Source of the DNA: Micractinium sp. NFX-FRZ
Lineage: Eukaryota > Chlorophyta > Trebouxiophyceae > Chlorellales > Chlorellaceae
Direction: 5' to 3'
NCBI GenBank assembly: GCA_029339195.1
Contig: JAPTJF010000428.1
Coordinates: 1-54,222, forward strand
Length of the DNA stretch: 54,222 nt
In this document: positions 1-12,600 of the stretch, piece after piece
How the letters are laid out: every line of letters begins with the position of its first letter
How positions within the stretch are numbered: position 1 is the first letter of the stretch
Position numbers and translations under genes: made by a program
Notes under the pieces: generated by a model
The model's database searches: none
Told to the model about the DNA's origin: nothing
Seen by the model: only the letters and a program-made list of their open reading frames with translations

Positions 1-3000
1 CCTACGTACGGAGGCCAATTCTCAAAATAAAAACGGGGGGGGATGCCCGGAATCCCAAGTGTGATTTGCAGCCCCCTTACTAGCCCCCGCCCCACACACC
101 TTGATGGCCCTCAGCGTGCGGAAACGGTAGAGCACCAGCAGTGCCCACCACATGGGGGTCACCGTCCCCGCATGCTCCTGGCTGCACCACCCGCCGCTGC
201 GGCAGGGCGCCCAGCCGCAGGCACACATGCCGCCGCCCTTCCTGCCGGCGCCCCCCACAGACGACTCCGCTGCCTGCCGCTGCTGCTGCGCCCGCTGCTG
301 CAGGCCCCCGTTGATCCTCTCCACCTCTGCCTCCGTCTGCACCCGCAGCTGGGAGGCAGCATAGGCCTCGGAAAAGACTCGTTCTGTTTCGGGGTCGGCA
401 GCCGCGCGGGTGGTCACATCCACCAAAAAGTCGGCCAGGCCCTCTGCCACCGCCGGGGTGCGCAGCTGCGGGAAGGTGGCGGCAAAGTAGGCGAGGGCGG
501 GGTCGCCTGTGGGCGGGGGAGGGGGCAGAATTTTAGGTGATCAAGTGGGCAGAGGCGGCGTGCGAGGCAAAAGAGGGGGGAAGTCGGGCGTGGGCTTTCG
601 AGGTCATCGAGGCAAGCACTTAGTGCCACATGCAGCACGGGCATCCCAGCTGCATGGCAGGGCTGTGACCTGCTGTGCAGGCACCCACCATTGGGCCCAA
701 AGTAGACTGTGGTGCCGCGCTACAGCATGGCGGGGCGGGCACAGGTAGGCGGAGTGAGTCGTGATTGGCAGCGTGAAACCCCGCACACAGCCTCCCTCGC
801 CCTATGCAGCACTTTATCTGAAGAGTAACAGCATGCAACCCAATACACTAAACCAATGCACCCATCTCCCAGCCTCTGGCCTCCCAACCAACCCTCCCCC
901 CAGCGTCTGCCCCAACCCAGCTTGCCTGCAGCAGCAGTATGTTGTCGAACAGCGCGAACGTGGAGGGCGAGGGGGAGTGGATGGAGGCGGCGGTTGCGAT
1001 GCCCAACCGCTGCACCAGGCCCTGCACGGTGCGATGACAATGGGGCATGGGAGAGCAAGTGCGGCGGGGTGGTAGACTGTCAGTGGGACGGGGGAACAGC
1101 TGAACTTGAGACATCTCAATCCCGCTCAATCAATCTCTCTCTCTCTCTCACACAATCAATCAAATTCTCAAAGGGGTCCTGGCGCACTGGGCAGGGCAGA
1201 GTGCGCGGAGGGCACCTCCCAACTGCCCTCCCAGGGCGCACGCAAGGGCACAGCACAGCACAGCACAGCACGGCACGGCACAGCGTGCGCCCCGCTTGCC
1301 TTGACCACCAGCGCCACCTCCCCGCCATAGAACGAGTCCAGCCCGCTGGTCAGCTCGTCGATGAGCAGCACCCGGGGGCTGGTGATGAGCGCGATGCCGA
1401 TGTTGCACCGCTTGGCCTCGCCGCCAGACACGCCCCTGCAAGGGATGGGAGGGCCCGTGGAGTTGGTTGCCTTGCCCACACCCATGCCCAGATGTATGAC
1501 GCCCCTGCAAGTGTAGGTGTTGCAGAGATTGGACTCGCGCCCAGACACGCAGCTGCATGCCTGTAAGCCAGCCGCCGGGTGAGGCAGCATGGCAGGCATC
1601 GGGCAGACGCAAGTGGCAAGCAGGCACAGGCGCTTGCCGTGCGGAGCGTGCCAGCATGCTGGCTGTGGGAGGCAGCACCCCCTGAGCAGGCGTCTGCAGC
1701 AGCCGTCCCAGCCCTTGACCAAAGCATGCACAACGCCGCTGCCCTGCTGCCCTGCCCTGCACCCGCGTGCCGCGTGCCTGCGAAGCACGCTGCCGATGAC
1801 TGTGTGGGCGCAGCGGATGAGGCCCAGGTGGTCGATCAGAGTGGCCACCCTCTGCTGCTTCTCTGCCCGGGGCATGCTGCGCGGGTGCTTGAGCTCAGCT
1901 GTGTACAGCAGCATCTCTGCCGGTGGGGCAGAGCCAGTGGGGTGGGTGCGTGGGCAGCACAGCGGGGCAGCGCAGCAGCAGCAGCAGCAGCCGGTCAGCT
2001 GCTCACTCAATGCAACAGCTATTGCGCTGTCCTCACAGCAGCAGGGCTGTTCAAAGCACAGAACCTGGCTGCAGATCTGCAGCTTAGGGCCCCTTGGCCC
2101 GCAACTGCGCCGTGGCGCTGTCCCGCTGCACGGCCCTGACCTGTGGGCGTGAGCATGGGCAGCAGTGTGTCGCGCTGCTCCACATAGCCCACTGCAAATG
2201 GTGGGTGTGGTGGAGGTGGGAGAGCGGGGGAGGCGAAGAGGGGCAAGAGGATGGTTTTCTTATAAAGGGGTGGGTGGCGAATGGGGGTCGGCAGGCAACT
2301 GAAGCGGAGGCATGAAGTATGGGCAGGCAAGGCAGGCACACCAGCAGTCTGGCGCAGCACAGACAGTGCTGACTGTACTGCAGGCCGCCTCAGCACTGCC
2401 GGCCAATATGCACCGTGTCGGCGCAGGAGGCCCGGCGTGGGCTGCTCCCCGTCAAACAGCACCTCCCCGCTGATCTGCCCCAGAGTCTTGCGCCCAGCCC
2501 AGCAGTCCAGCAGCGTCGTCTTGCTGCACATGGCCACACGGGGCAGCAGGGGGCATGCAAAATACCAGCAGGCCGTGGGACACCCCAGCAGGAGCGGCGG
2601 CACACAAGCGGCAGCGCAGGCAGGCAGAAGCATGCGCCACCGCTGGTGCGCAGGGCAGGCAGGTGCTGCTGGCTGGCATGCCACGCTCACCCCACCTATT
2701 CCTTCCACTCTACCATGCACCGTCCCTTCAGAGGACAGGCACACTGCACCTGATGCTCATTTCCCGGCGGCTTACCCGCATCCAGAGGGCCCCAGGAGCG
2801 CGGTGAACTGCCCGGGGAGCAGGTAGCCCGTCAGTTCTGAGAGCAGCGGCACACGCGGCTTGCCCCGCTTGCCCGGCACCGAGTATGTGAGAGAGCGCCA
2901 AGTGAGCACGGTGGATGTGCCGCCGCTGCTGTTGCTAGTGTCCCCATTATCTGCACGAGGGGACCCTGCTGTGGGCAGAGAGGGCAGGGGAGGCGGCGGA

Positions 3001-3243
3001 CTGGTTGATGTTGGCTGCAGTACCACTGGCCAGGCGGCGGCGGCGGTGGCGGCAGCCAAGGCCCAAGCCCACGCTCGCAATGCCTAGCGTGTCGGCGACG
3101 CCGGCGAGCACAGATCGCGGTTCGAGTACATCCCCTCAACACCCACCTTTAGCAGCAAGCTCCCCGGCGTCGGGTCCTGCGCCTCGTGGGCCGGGCCCGC
3201 TCTCAAGGTCGAGGCTGAACCCTTCGCCCTTGCCAAATTGCAT
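1..3243 (-). CDS. ABCG-family ABC transporter, 5' part (runs off the left edge)
   Basis: N-terminal nucleotide-binding domain of an ABCG (white/WBC-type) membrane transporter, expected to export lipids or small molecules; the substrate cannot be told. Read on the minus strand, a short first exon from ATG 3243 splices in frame (AAAG/CAGGG) into the exon near 2960. The order is: Walker A GPSGCGKTTLLD, itself split by an intron near 2774; Q-loop region GYVEQRD near 2190; signature VSGGEAKR and Walker B VLLIDELTSGLDS near 1340-1430; H-loop region ASIHSPSPSTFALFD near 950; then GTTVYFGPNG near 700, typical of ABCG. Walker B has Leu where ABCG proteins usually have Pro (DELTSGLDS against DEPTSGLDS), while the catalytic Glu is kept. 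The segment at 20-520 is the linker before the membrane domain, which lies outside the window. Half-size or full-size cannot be decided. Family call firm, exon borders approximate. Confidence 0.88.
1134..1149. repeat. (TC)n microsatellite in an ABCG intron
   Basis: Eight TC units in the intron between the Walker B exon and the H-loop exon. Confidence 0.85.
1251..1283. repeat. CAGCA/CGGCA pentanucleotide repeat in an ABCG intron
   Basis: Six to seven 5-bp units. Similar CAGCACAG-type runs occur in a UGP3 intron near 13184-13223. Confidence 0.8.
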
Positions 3244-3734
3244 GTTTCAAGTGGTGAGAGCGCTGAGAAGAAGAGTAGAAGAAGTGTGATACGTGAATTG
3301 CAAATCAGACGGCCATGCTTGCCAGTTGGCGGCATCGCACGCAAGGCGCAGGCGCCAGGAGGTCCAGCCAGTCTAGATTGAAGCCTCAGGGCTGCGCAGG
3401 TGAGGTCCATCAGCGAATGGCGTCCACTTTCAAACACACACCCCGGCGAGGGAAGCTGCATTCTGCATGCGCACGCAGGCTCCACATTGGGTGCCGCGGC
3501 ACCCTTGGCGCCGACCGCCGCGCCAAGGGTGCTGGCAGGGCGGAGGCGGCAGAAGGAGTGAAGGCTGCCTGTCTGTGCAAAGTGGATAGCTGAGAAGCAA
3601 CCCCGCGCAATTGCAGATCATGTTTGCGTGGCACTCCGACGTGCTTTCGAAGGCTGGGGGGCACCTTCAGGTGGATGACTAGACATGCAGGGCCTTGGAC
3701 TCGCACTCTCACCCTCAGTACGCAGCCACCCACC
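3244..3734. other. Divergent intergenic region between the ABCG and secreted-protein genes
   Basis: About 490 bp between two head-to-head start codons. It must hold both promoters and 5' UTRs. I see no clear TATA box, RNA gene or repeat in it. A 5' UTR intron for either gene is possible but not demonstrable. Confidence 0.5.
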
Positions 3735-6700
3735 ATGCAAGTGTCTACGACGCTGCTGCACGGCTTTGCAGTGCTCCTGTTGCTCGGCCGCAGCGTGTTG
3801 GCCGTCAACCACGAGCACACTGCCGCCCTGCCTCCCTTCTCCAAAGTCCTCTCCTGCCTCCCCTTCTCCCTCGTAATCCGTCCCAGCGGCACCAATGGCA
3901 GCAGCTGCGTTGCCGCCGCTCTCAGCTCCAGCCTCCCGCCGCCGTCCCCAGATGGCGCCTACTGCCTGACGGTGGCAGCAGACGATGCAGCCGCGGCATC
4001 TGCCGTGCGGCATGAGGTGGCTAATGGCACACTGCACCTCTCACTCTCCTCCCCCCTGGCCACCAACACATGCATGGCGGCTACTGTGCAGCTGCCTGCC
4101 GACGCTCTGCGGGAGGTGGGTGCTTCTCCTTTGGGAAGTGACAAAGGGGCATTCGCGGGTACCAAGAACGGTTTGGCTGGCTGGCTTTAAGCCTTGATGG
4201 CGACTGTTGCATGGATGGCTGGATGGCGCAGCAAGCCATTGGCAGCCCGCCTTGCCTGCCCGCCCCACAGCACTGCTGGCGCTGCCTCACGCCATTGAAA
4301 TAAGTCTGTACCAGCGCCAGTGGGATCCCCCGCCCGGTGCAGGTGCGGTCCGAGCTCAGCGTGGCCCAAGGCTTCCCCCAGCTGGCCAGGTCGCCCACTG
4401 GCGCCTTCCCATCGCTGACCATTGAAGGTGGGATGAGCACCGTTCGAGGCTCAAGGGGGCAGGGCTGTCGCTTGCGGGGTAGGTTGGGCACCCTGATCCA
4501 CTTCCCCGCCTGCCTGCCCACTTGCCCGCCTGCCTGTTTGCCCGCCTGTGCCTGCAGGGGCATTCGATGTCCCCAGCCTCACGGCTGCGCTGACCTACCA
4601 AGGGCAGGGTGACCCGCGGATGGTCATTCGGGACGTGACAGCCGGGGAGCTCACCCTGGCAGCCAAACGGTGCGCTGCCCTAATGGCCTTCTCGGCTTGG
4701 GTGGAACCGGTTCGCACAACACGCACTCATTACAACTTCCTTCCTGCAGCATGAGACATGGCGCACCATGCTCGGCCGCATGATCTGCATGTCATGCATG
4801 CTGCGTGCTGGGCAGGCACCCACCTGTGCCTTGACGCTCGTGTGGATACGGGCATAGGGGTCTCAAGCCAGCCCGACTCACGTGTGCATGCCACGTCAGT
4901 CCAGGAGGAAGCGGCTCCGCGCTCCCCCACCACCCTGCCTGCCCACACAACATAAAGGCAGCAACTCCACACCCTTTGCCGAAACCTGCCCAATCCCGCA
5001 CACCACCCGCCCTCTGCAGGTGCTCCTGCCAAACGGTGGCGCTTGTCAGCGGCAGCTTCCGCCGTGTCGGCGTGCACGTGCAGAGGCGCGACTGCCCAGA
5101 GGGTCTGGGCTACGGCACGCGCGCCACGTACTGCCTGCTCCCTGCTGTCTCGCTTGCGGGTGTCACAGGCGAGGGCACTGCATGCACTGCACATACTGCC
5201 GTACTCGAACAAAGGGCGACGAGGGGTCAGCTAGGTTTGCAGCAGGCAGCTTTGGCATGCAGGCTATGATTTCTGTTTGTGTGGCTGCCAACAGCAGCCA
5301 GCAGAATTGTGTTTCTTCGCATCCCACCGCTCTTGCTGGCAATGTGGACGCCGTGGCTGCCATGTGCAAGTCCCGCTGCGCAGCCAGCATGCACGCACGA
5401 CAATGCAGGCTCTGGGGCCTGCAGCAGGCGCCCTCTCCCCCTCCTCTCACACCTCTGCTGACATCACTCTAACGTGGCACACCCCCTGTGCTGCACAGCC
5501 CTTGGGCTGCTGCACTGCCCTGGTGCAGCTTTCATCTTCATCTCCAACTGCTGCCGCTGCACGTGCAGAGCGCGTGAGTGTCAACGCCAGCGAGGAGGCC
5601 TGGTCTGCGCCCCTCACGGTCGTCACACCAAAAGCCTCTCTGGAGCTGGGCGGCGTGTCAGTTGCCCCTGTGGTTGCCAACGCCGGGCGCTGCCTCATAC
5701 AGCTGCCCAACAAGGACTGGGTGTCCGCCCAGCCGTGCCGAATCACCGGGCAGCCGCCGCCCGGAGAGGTCCCGCTCCCAGCGCCAGCAGCGGCCGCCGA
5801 GGCTGCAGCCGCTGCGGCTGCTGCAGAGGCATACGCTGCCTTCAATACCTCTGGACTGCACGGCGAGCCCTCCTGCGGCTTTGACATGGAAAGCCATTTT
5901 GAGGACGACTGCCAGGCCAGCTCCTCAGCGCCGACATTTGACGAGCAGTCGGGCCTGGCGTATGCGCGCACTGACACACCGCCCCTGCCGTGGCCCACCG
6001 CCGGTGCGTGGAGGCAGGCTGGCCTGCTGCCCTGGCTCGCGATGAGGCAACAGGGATGCGGTTCGCTCGCACTTGAGCCACATGTGTCTGTATAGCCCGC
6101 ATTGGGTCCCTGCTTTCAAATATGCCGGCCCAGCCCGCAGCCCCGCCAGCCTGGCTGCCTGCCCGCCAGCCAACCCACCCGCCCGCCCACCCACCCGCCC
6201 CGCCCCGCCTGCCTGCCTGCCTGCCTGCCTTGCTGGCCTGCCGGACCCTCACAGCAACGACTTGCCGGCGAAGCAAGGCGCTGTGCGCCTAGCCCGTAAT
6301 TATTGACCCAGAACACATGTTCCCCCGTTCTGCCTTCACCCCTGCGCAGAGCAGCTGCTGAACGACACGCTGGCAGCAGCGCGGCGCTACGCGGCTGCTG
6401 CCGCTACGGGTGCTGCTGCAGCGGCTGCCAACATCACCGGCATGACTGATAATGTCGACATGCTGGCACTGTTGACGGTGAGCCAACCCAGGGTCGGGTC
6501 CCATGCACACTGCACGAAGCCAGCGCACGTTGTAGGCGCTCGAATTATAGAAGTACTCGGTTACAAGTGCACCAAGCCAGCAGAGTCGAGCAGTTCCTGA
6601 GTGGACATGCTGGCAACTGGGTGGGCAGTTTGGCGGGTGAGCAGGCGGTTCGGTTTGCCAACATTGTGTGTGTGTCGCCAGTCAACGCATTGCCCCTAGT

Positions 6701-8613
6701 GCACCCAGCGTGCACGCCGTGCTGTGGTGCCCCCGTGCTGCCGCTGGCAGGTGATTGCGCTTCAGGAGGGGGGCAGGCTGGGGGCGTTGGCGGCGGCGGA
6801 GGCGACCACGTGGGGGCTGGGCACTCGCTTTGGGCCACGCGACTCCTACCAAAGGTGAGGGCAGCCACAGCACAACGTGCGGCTGCAATCAACATGTGCA
6901 ATGGTGCCTGCCTCCTGCCTGCCTGCCTGCCTGCCTGCCCCTACGCAACTTGCCTTGTCCCTTGTCCTGCCTGTTATAGAGGTCACATGCTCAGCTTGCA
7001 TCAGTGCCTGCAAATGCGCTTGCGCCCCATGCCGCGCAGGGCTGTGGCAGTGCTCGTGAATGGCAACAGCACCGGGGCGCTGCGCAGTGCGCTCGAGGCG
7101 GCTGCAGAGTGGGGTGAGATGCTGCTGAGCGGAGCGGAGCCAGTTGCACGGTTGGCATTGAGTAGGTGCAGTGAATGGGATTTACCGCTGCACGGGGCAG
7201 ATAGCAGCGCTGTACAGTGCTGTGCTGTGCTGCATAAGGCAGTGCATGCAGTGCATGCAGTGCTGTGGTGTCGTAAGCCACGCTGTGTTTGTGTGTGCGT
7301 GCAGACGTGGCATACACGGCCAAGACACCCGGCACGTCAGGGGATGGCTCCTACATGGCGGATCCCGAGATATGGGTGGCAGGCGCGATCCGTGGCGACT
7401 GCACCGGGGCACAGGCGAGTGCTGCGCTGTGCTGCGCTGTGCTGCGCCAGCTGTGCTGGTCTGCACTGGACATGGATCTGCACAAGCGTAATCAGAAGTG
7501 TGCCTTTGGGCCGTGCGCTTCCGCTCAGTGTAGGCTGTGCAGCACTCGCCATCCACCCCTCCACCCTCTTGCGCTCCCACCCCCACAGCTGTGCATGGTG
7601 AACTGGGGCGGTGTGCGCACTGAAAACGCAACCGCCCTGCTGCTGGCGGCGGGGCTGGCGCTGGCTGATGGGCACTGGGGCCACGCAATCGCCGCTGCCG
7701 TGGTTGCCCACTCTTGCTCGGTGAGCTCAGCTGAATTTGTCGGTCATCCTACCCGGTTAGGTGACTCGGCACGACTCATCCACTCGTGCATGGAGAGCGC
7801 AGCGCTGCCCTGCACTGCCCGCCCCTGCCTGCCGGCGTGCGCCAGCAGGCGTGCAGTGCTGGGCTGGGCGCTGCACTGGTGGAGGTGTGGGCTCGGTGCA
7901 ACGCCATCTCCTGGCAGGTAAGGAGGCATCTGCTGAGGGCGCCCCCTCCCACACCCGCACCTCAACACGCTGCCACGTCCAACGGCGGTAACGGCGCAGC
8001 AGCTACACACAGAGCACAGCACACACAGCATACCCCACAGCAATTCCCCCATGCCTGTCGCATTCACACCCTGCACTGGCTCCCTCACTCCCCCGCCAGA
8101 TCTGCAACCTGGTTGACGAGGCTCCGCCGCCCCTGGGATGCGACCAGGTTCGGCGCGCTCTGCAGAGCGCCGCCCAGCTGGCAGAGCAGCTGAAGTACGG
8201 CACAGCCAAGCAGGTGGGGACGGGCAATTGGGCGCATGCATTTTAAATACATGCATTTAAACACCACCATACGTCCCGTTAACTATCATTCAAGCACACA
8301 AGCACACACGCAAATGTGGGTGTTTTCGAGGGCTGGCCTGGTGTTGATGCAACACGACTGGTTGGGTGCACGCGCCATGCATGCGGCCTTGCTGGCCTCA
8401 CCATACCTACGCTCCCGTTGCACACCGGCAGAGCGCCCACACTCTGGCGGTGAAACGTCCTTGGTGGAGTGTCACGAGTCCTGCAGGCTCTGAGGCACAG
8501 GGAAATGTAACTGACATTGGCTGATTAAGTGAATACATTGCCCACTCCAGGTGCTGGAGAGGGCAAGGGCGGTCGATGATGGGGCCTGGCAGGCATGCAT
8601 TGGTGACCTGTAG
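3735..8613 (+). CDS. Predicted secreted protein of unknown function
   Basis: I do not recognise the family. ATG 3735 opens a classic signal peptide (LLHGFAVLLLLGRSVLA) and the protein then carries many N-glycosylation sequons (NGS, NGT, NAS, NTS, NDT, NIT, NST, NAT), so it probably enters the secretory pathway. About a dozen exons join with matching phases: coding near 3735-4116, 4342-4430, 4558-4669, 5020-5160, 5568-6004, 6350-6480, 6751-6855, 7040-7113, 7303-7411, 7589-7720, 7855-7918 and 8099-8212. The last exon, near 8549, ends at TAG 8611-8613. The first third is rich in short beta-type stretches (for example PSLTIEGAFDVPSL), and the middle has an Ala-rich segment. The C-terminal part is helical (AAQLAEQLKYGTAKQVLERA). 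No transmembrane segment after the signal peptide and no catalytic motif was seen. A TGTAA signal lies 50 bases after the stop. Gene real with good confidence, function open. Confidence 0.75.
6208..6230. repeat. (CCTG)n microsatellite in the secreted-protein gene
   Basis: Five or six CCTG units in an intron. A second run of the same unit lies at about 6915-6938 in another intron of the same gene. Confidence 0.8.
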
Positions 8614-9681
8614 GCGCCGCAGCCTCAGCTTGTGTCCAGGGCGCACCTGCCGCGTGCGTGAGCTGTAAGAAGCCAGCTGTGCTGTGCCGAGCACGGGTGT
8701 GCAGGTGGATCGTGCCTGCCAGCCTCCTCCTCTCCTGCATTCTTGCCTGCGGTCGTTCATCGAAGCGTGCGCGCCTGTCAGACCAGTTTTGTTTTTTGTG
8801 CACACCTCAACCCACTCTCTGTTGTGACCGCCTGCGCTGCACTCGTGCTGATGTACCCTCCCGAACGCCCCGGTATCCCGGTAACAAAAGGTCTCTCGAC
8901 AAGAAAGGGAGGGGCGTTCTGTATGCGCCAGCAGGCCCAGCATGCGCAAAAGGGGCCAGCTGGCATGTGGGGGCAAGGGGGGCGGCGGGGAGGCTTGCAG
9001 CGCGAGCGGCAAGTTCCGCCGTCCGGGGGCAAGTGCAAAAGGGGATCAGGAAATCTTGACGGAACAAAAGATGGCGCACCAAGGGGGGGAAGTCTACAAA
9101 AGCAGGTGGGCGGGGGTCGGGCGCAACAAGTGGTGACATACAGGGGCGGTTGCTGTGTGGCTGGCAGGGAGGAGCAGCGTGGGGTGAGTTGGACGGGAGG
9201 TGGGGGCCGAAGTGAGGGCGTCCGCAAGGTGAGAAAGGCGCTCAGCAGGAAGACGTGAGATCTGTGGTGGGGTGCGCTTGCTCATAAACGGAGGCCTGTG
9301 GGGACACATAGCATGGATGGATGGGTGCGGTGGCAGCGGGCAAAGGGGCGAGGAAGGGCAACAACAAGTGGGCAAAGAGGGGCAAGGAAAACTGGAGGGC
9401 CTCCAATCTCCTGTTGTGCAAATAGTGCTGAAAATGAAATGCTGAGTTTGGGTGTTTGTATCTCTCTGGTGTGTGTGCCTGGCACCTGCGCGGCCCGGCA
9501 GCTGAACTGCAGAGTCACGCCAGCACCTGCACCAACCAATTGTCCAATAAAGCTTCTGGCGGCGGCTTGGAATGGCGTCCAACCGTATGCAGCCGCCGGC
9601 TGCTGCTTGGCTTGCCAGCTTCAGAGGCTGGGGCTGCCCTCTCAGGCGGCAGGCAGGCGGTGCGTCCTACTGGGCTGCTGT
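8614..9681. other. Convergent 3' UTR and intergenic stretch
   Basis: About 1.07 kb between the stop of the secreted-protein gene and the stop of UGP3. From 8890 to 9400 the plus strand is strongly purine-rich (many GGGG and GAGG runs), as in a pyrimidine-rich UTR on the minus strand. I found no TTACA (minus-strand TGTAA) here, so the UGP3 mRNA end is not placed. The plus strand has AATAAA near 9545, which is on the wrong strand for UGP3. No credible gene. Confidence 0.5.
8664..8668 (+). terminator. TGTAA polyadenylation signal of the secreted-protein gene
   Basis: TGTAA is the usual green-algal polyadenylation signal. This copy starts 50 bases after the TAG stop at 8611-8613, a normal distance, and supports that stop. 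Confidence 0.65.
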
Positions 9682-12600
9682 TCACTGCCTGCTGCCCCCT
9701 CCCTCCTGCAGTTCCAGCAGCACCTGCCCCTCTGGCCTCATGCTGTAGCGCCACTGCCAGGTGGGGCCAGCCAGGGGCTCGAGGCGAGTAACCGGCTCGC
9801 CGCCGGGTCCGGCAGTGACGAGCATGCGGTGGCCGTGAGGGACGTCAAAGCGCAGGTCGCCGGGCAGGGTGACGTCGCGCGCCTCAAACTCTGCGGGTGG
9901 GCAAGGAGAGGGGGAAGGCAACACAGGGGGAGGGAGTGGAAGGGGTGTCGGATGATTGGAGGGCGCAAGGGAAGGGGAGGAGGAGGGGTGGGTGCGCAGC
10001 TTGGACACGAGTGGCAGGCCAGAGGGAGCAGCAGGCACAGCAGGGGGGCCGCTCGAAACTGCGCTTCGATGCTGCAATCTGGCTGCCCGTCCACTGCCTG
10101 CCCAGACGCCGCCCACACTCCCGCCAACATGAGCAGACACTCAATCCTGCCACTCACCGCTCGTGCCGTGCAGGTGGATGCGGCAGGCCTCGGTGCGCGC
10201 CAGGCTGTGGCGCCACCACACGTTGTCCGGGTGCGCCCACTCCACGCCCGCATTCTGCACCCGCACGTTGTGCAGCCTCAACCGCCCGCAGCGCTGGCTG
10301 AACACTAGGCGCGACTCAGCTGTGCCGGTCTCGCAGGGAGGGGCGGTGACGGAGCAGGGCTGGCTGTAGCCTCCCAGTGCCCGCTCATCTCCCCCCACAT
10401 CACCGCCACCCCTGCTGCCGCTGCCCTCCACGCCGTTCAGCCCGTTCAAGCTGCTGTTGGTGCCCGGGGACAGCAGGGCCTCAAGCAGGGAGCTTTGGCG
10501 CGCCGCAGCCGCGCCACCTGGCGCCGCACGCTGCTCCGTGTGCCCCAGCGCAGCGTCGGCGGACACCAGCAGGCTGCCCGCCACGTGCACATCCTGCAGG
10601 CACGCTTCGGCCACCTCCAGCTGCAGCTCGCTGTGGGGGGCCAGGGAGCCGCCGCGCAGCTTCTGGGCGATGACGGACCACAGCGGGCCCAGCGCGGGGT
10701 GCGCCAGGAACACAAAGCCGGGGCCGTGGGCCAGGTAGTCGCTCACGCTGCCCACCTGCGGTGCGGAAGCAGGAAGTGGAGGATGGGTCAGTCGTGTTGG
10801 GTGGGGAGAGACAGCCTGATGGGCACGGCCGCTGGGGCTCGGGTCGGTAGGATCACAGGCAGGCAGTGGCCGAGGTCAAATGGCCGGCCGGCGGCGGGAT
10901 CTCGCAGGGCGCCCACCCACCCATCTGCCCACCCCACTGCCTGCCGCACCCACCCAACTCACCTGCAACACCCCTCCCCATCGCACTGCACTGTGAGCAG
11001 CCGCACGCGTTGACCTGCCCACCGGTCCGTAACCCACTATCAGCCCAGCCACCCGCCCACCCACATCCGCCCCCCCCCCCCCCACCGCAATGTGTGCACG
11101 CAGGAGCAGCTCGGGACACCCGACCAGCCGGCTTTGAGCGGTGCCTTCCCAACCAACCCCTGCTAATACCCAGAAAGCGCACCCACCTCGGGCACCTCCC
11201 AGCCGCAGTGCGTGGACAGCAGCTCCTGAGCGTTGCGCTGCAGGTCCAGGAAGGAGCCGTCGGGGGTTTGGTGCACCTGGGTGGATCCAGGCTTGAGCTT
11301 GCGCTTGGCGGAGGAGGTGACCTGGGGGGCGGGAAAGGGCGGGGGGGCAAGGATCCCGTAGCATTGTCAGCGGCTTGCATGTCCCCTTGTCCAACTGTAA
11401 GAGTAGGGGCGAGCTGCATGGAAACATGGTGCATCACATGCTGAGGCCCCGCCTTCACTGCAGTGCACCATGCTACATCCCTCGCTGGGGCCCGCCTCCC
11501 TGCTCATTGTGCATGTGACATGGTGCACCGTGTCCAACCCCGCCCTCCCACAAAAGATTTGTAGCCCCCGGCACCACGGAGACCCCCTCACCTTCCTGCG
11601 CTGATTGTACACCAGGAAGGTGTCCAGCCCAGCGTGCTCCTCGCAGCTCTCCAGCGGGGCGGGGAAGCTCTGGGCCAGGCAGTCGGCCAGGTTCTGTGGG
11701 TGGGTGGGTGAGAAGCGGGAAGGGGGAGCGGGAATAAGCATAGCAGATGCAAATGTGACAGAATTGAAGGAGGAAAGCGCAGGCGAGGGCGGGGAATGAG
11801 GAGAGGTGGGGGCACAGAAGTACGCCTGGCACAGCAGCAAACTGTGCTGCAACGCAACTCCGCACAGCAGCCACAGCGCGGCACACACCGGCAGCACCGC
11901 ACACCTGCATGGTGCACTCGAGCCGGCCCGCGGCCGCCGAGCGCTCTGCGCCGCCCGCCAGCGGGTCTGCCCACGCCACGCGCTTGCTCGTGTTCAGGAT
12001 CATGCCGGGCAGCACGGCATCGGTGGAACCAGCTGCCATGCTGGCGCGCACCGTGCGCTCCACCGCCTGCGGGCAGCAAGGGCGAGCGGGGCGGGGTGTG
12101 GAGGCCTTCAGTCAGGTGCAAGGTGCGGTGAAGCGCTGCTTGGAGCTGGGCTTGAGGGGTTGAAGCAGGCACCTTGCCTGCCCTCCAGCCATGCCTTCCT
12201 CCCCCACTCATTGGCAAGTCCCAGTCAGGGGAGAGAGAACACCCGCCGCTCTTGCCCCGGTCCTCACGGGGTCAGCATGTGCTTGCTGGCAGGGTGCCCC
12301 TTTTCCACCCCCTCTTCCACGGCACTGCCCACCCTCCACCACAAAGCACAAACCCCGCACCCCGCTCACCGGCAGGCCCACGTAGAGCACGTTTGTGTTG
12401 GCGGGGAAGACAGAGTAAGGGGAGGCGTCGTCCACGGAGGCGTCTGCCACCCCCAGCCGCTCAAACTCGGTGTACTCCACATTGGTCACGCGGTACCGGT
12501 ACTGCTGCTGCTGCAAAGAGGCAGTACCGTTGATGCTTCCGTTGATGGAACCGTTGGCGTTGCCGTGGAGGTGGTGCCCATTGGCGGCACCATTCGTGTG

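Noticed and set aside
8880..9260. Purine-rich plus-strand open frames between the secreted-protein and UGP3 genes
   Set aside because: Composition is Gly/Arg/Lys-biased low complexity with no domain or splice support; more likely UGP3 3' UTR read in antisense.
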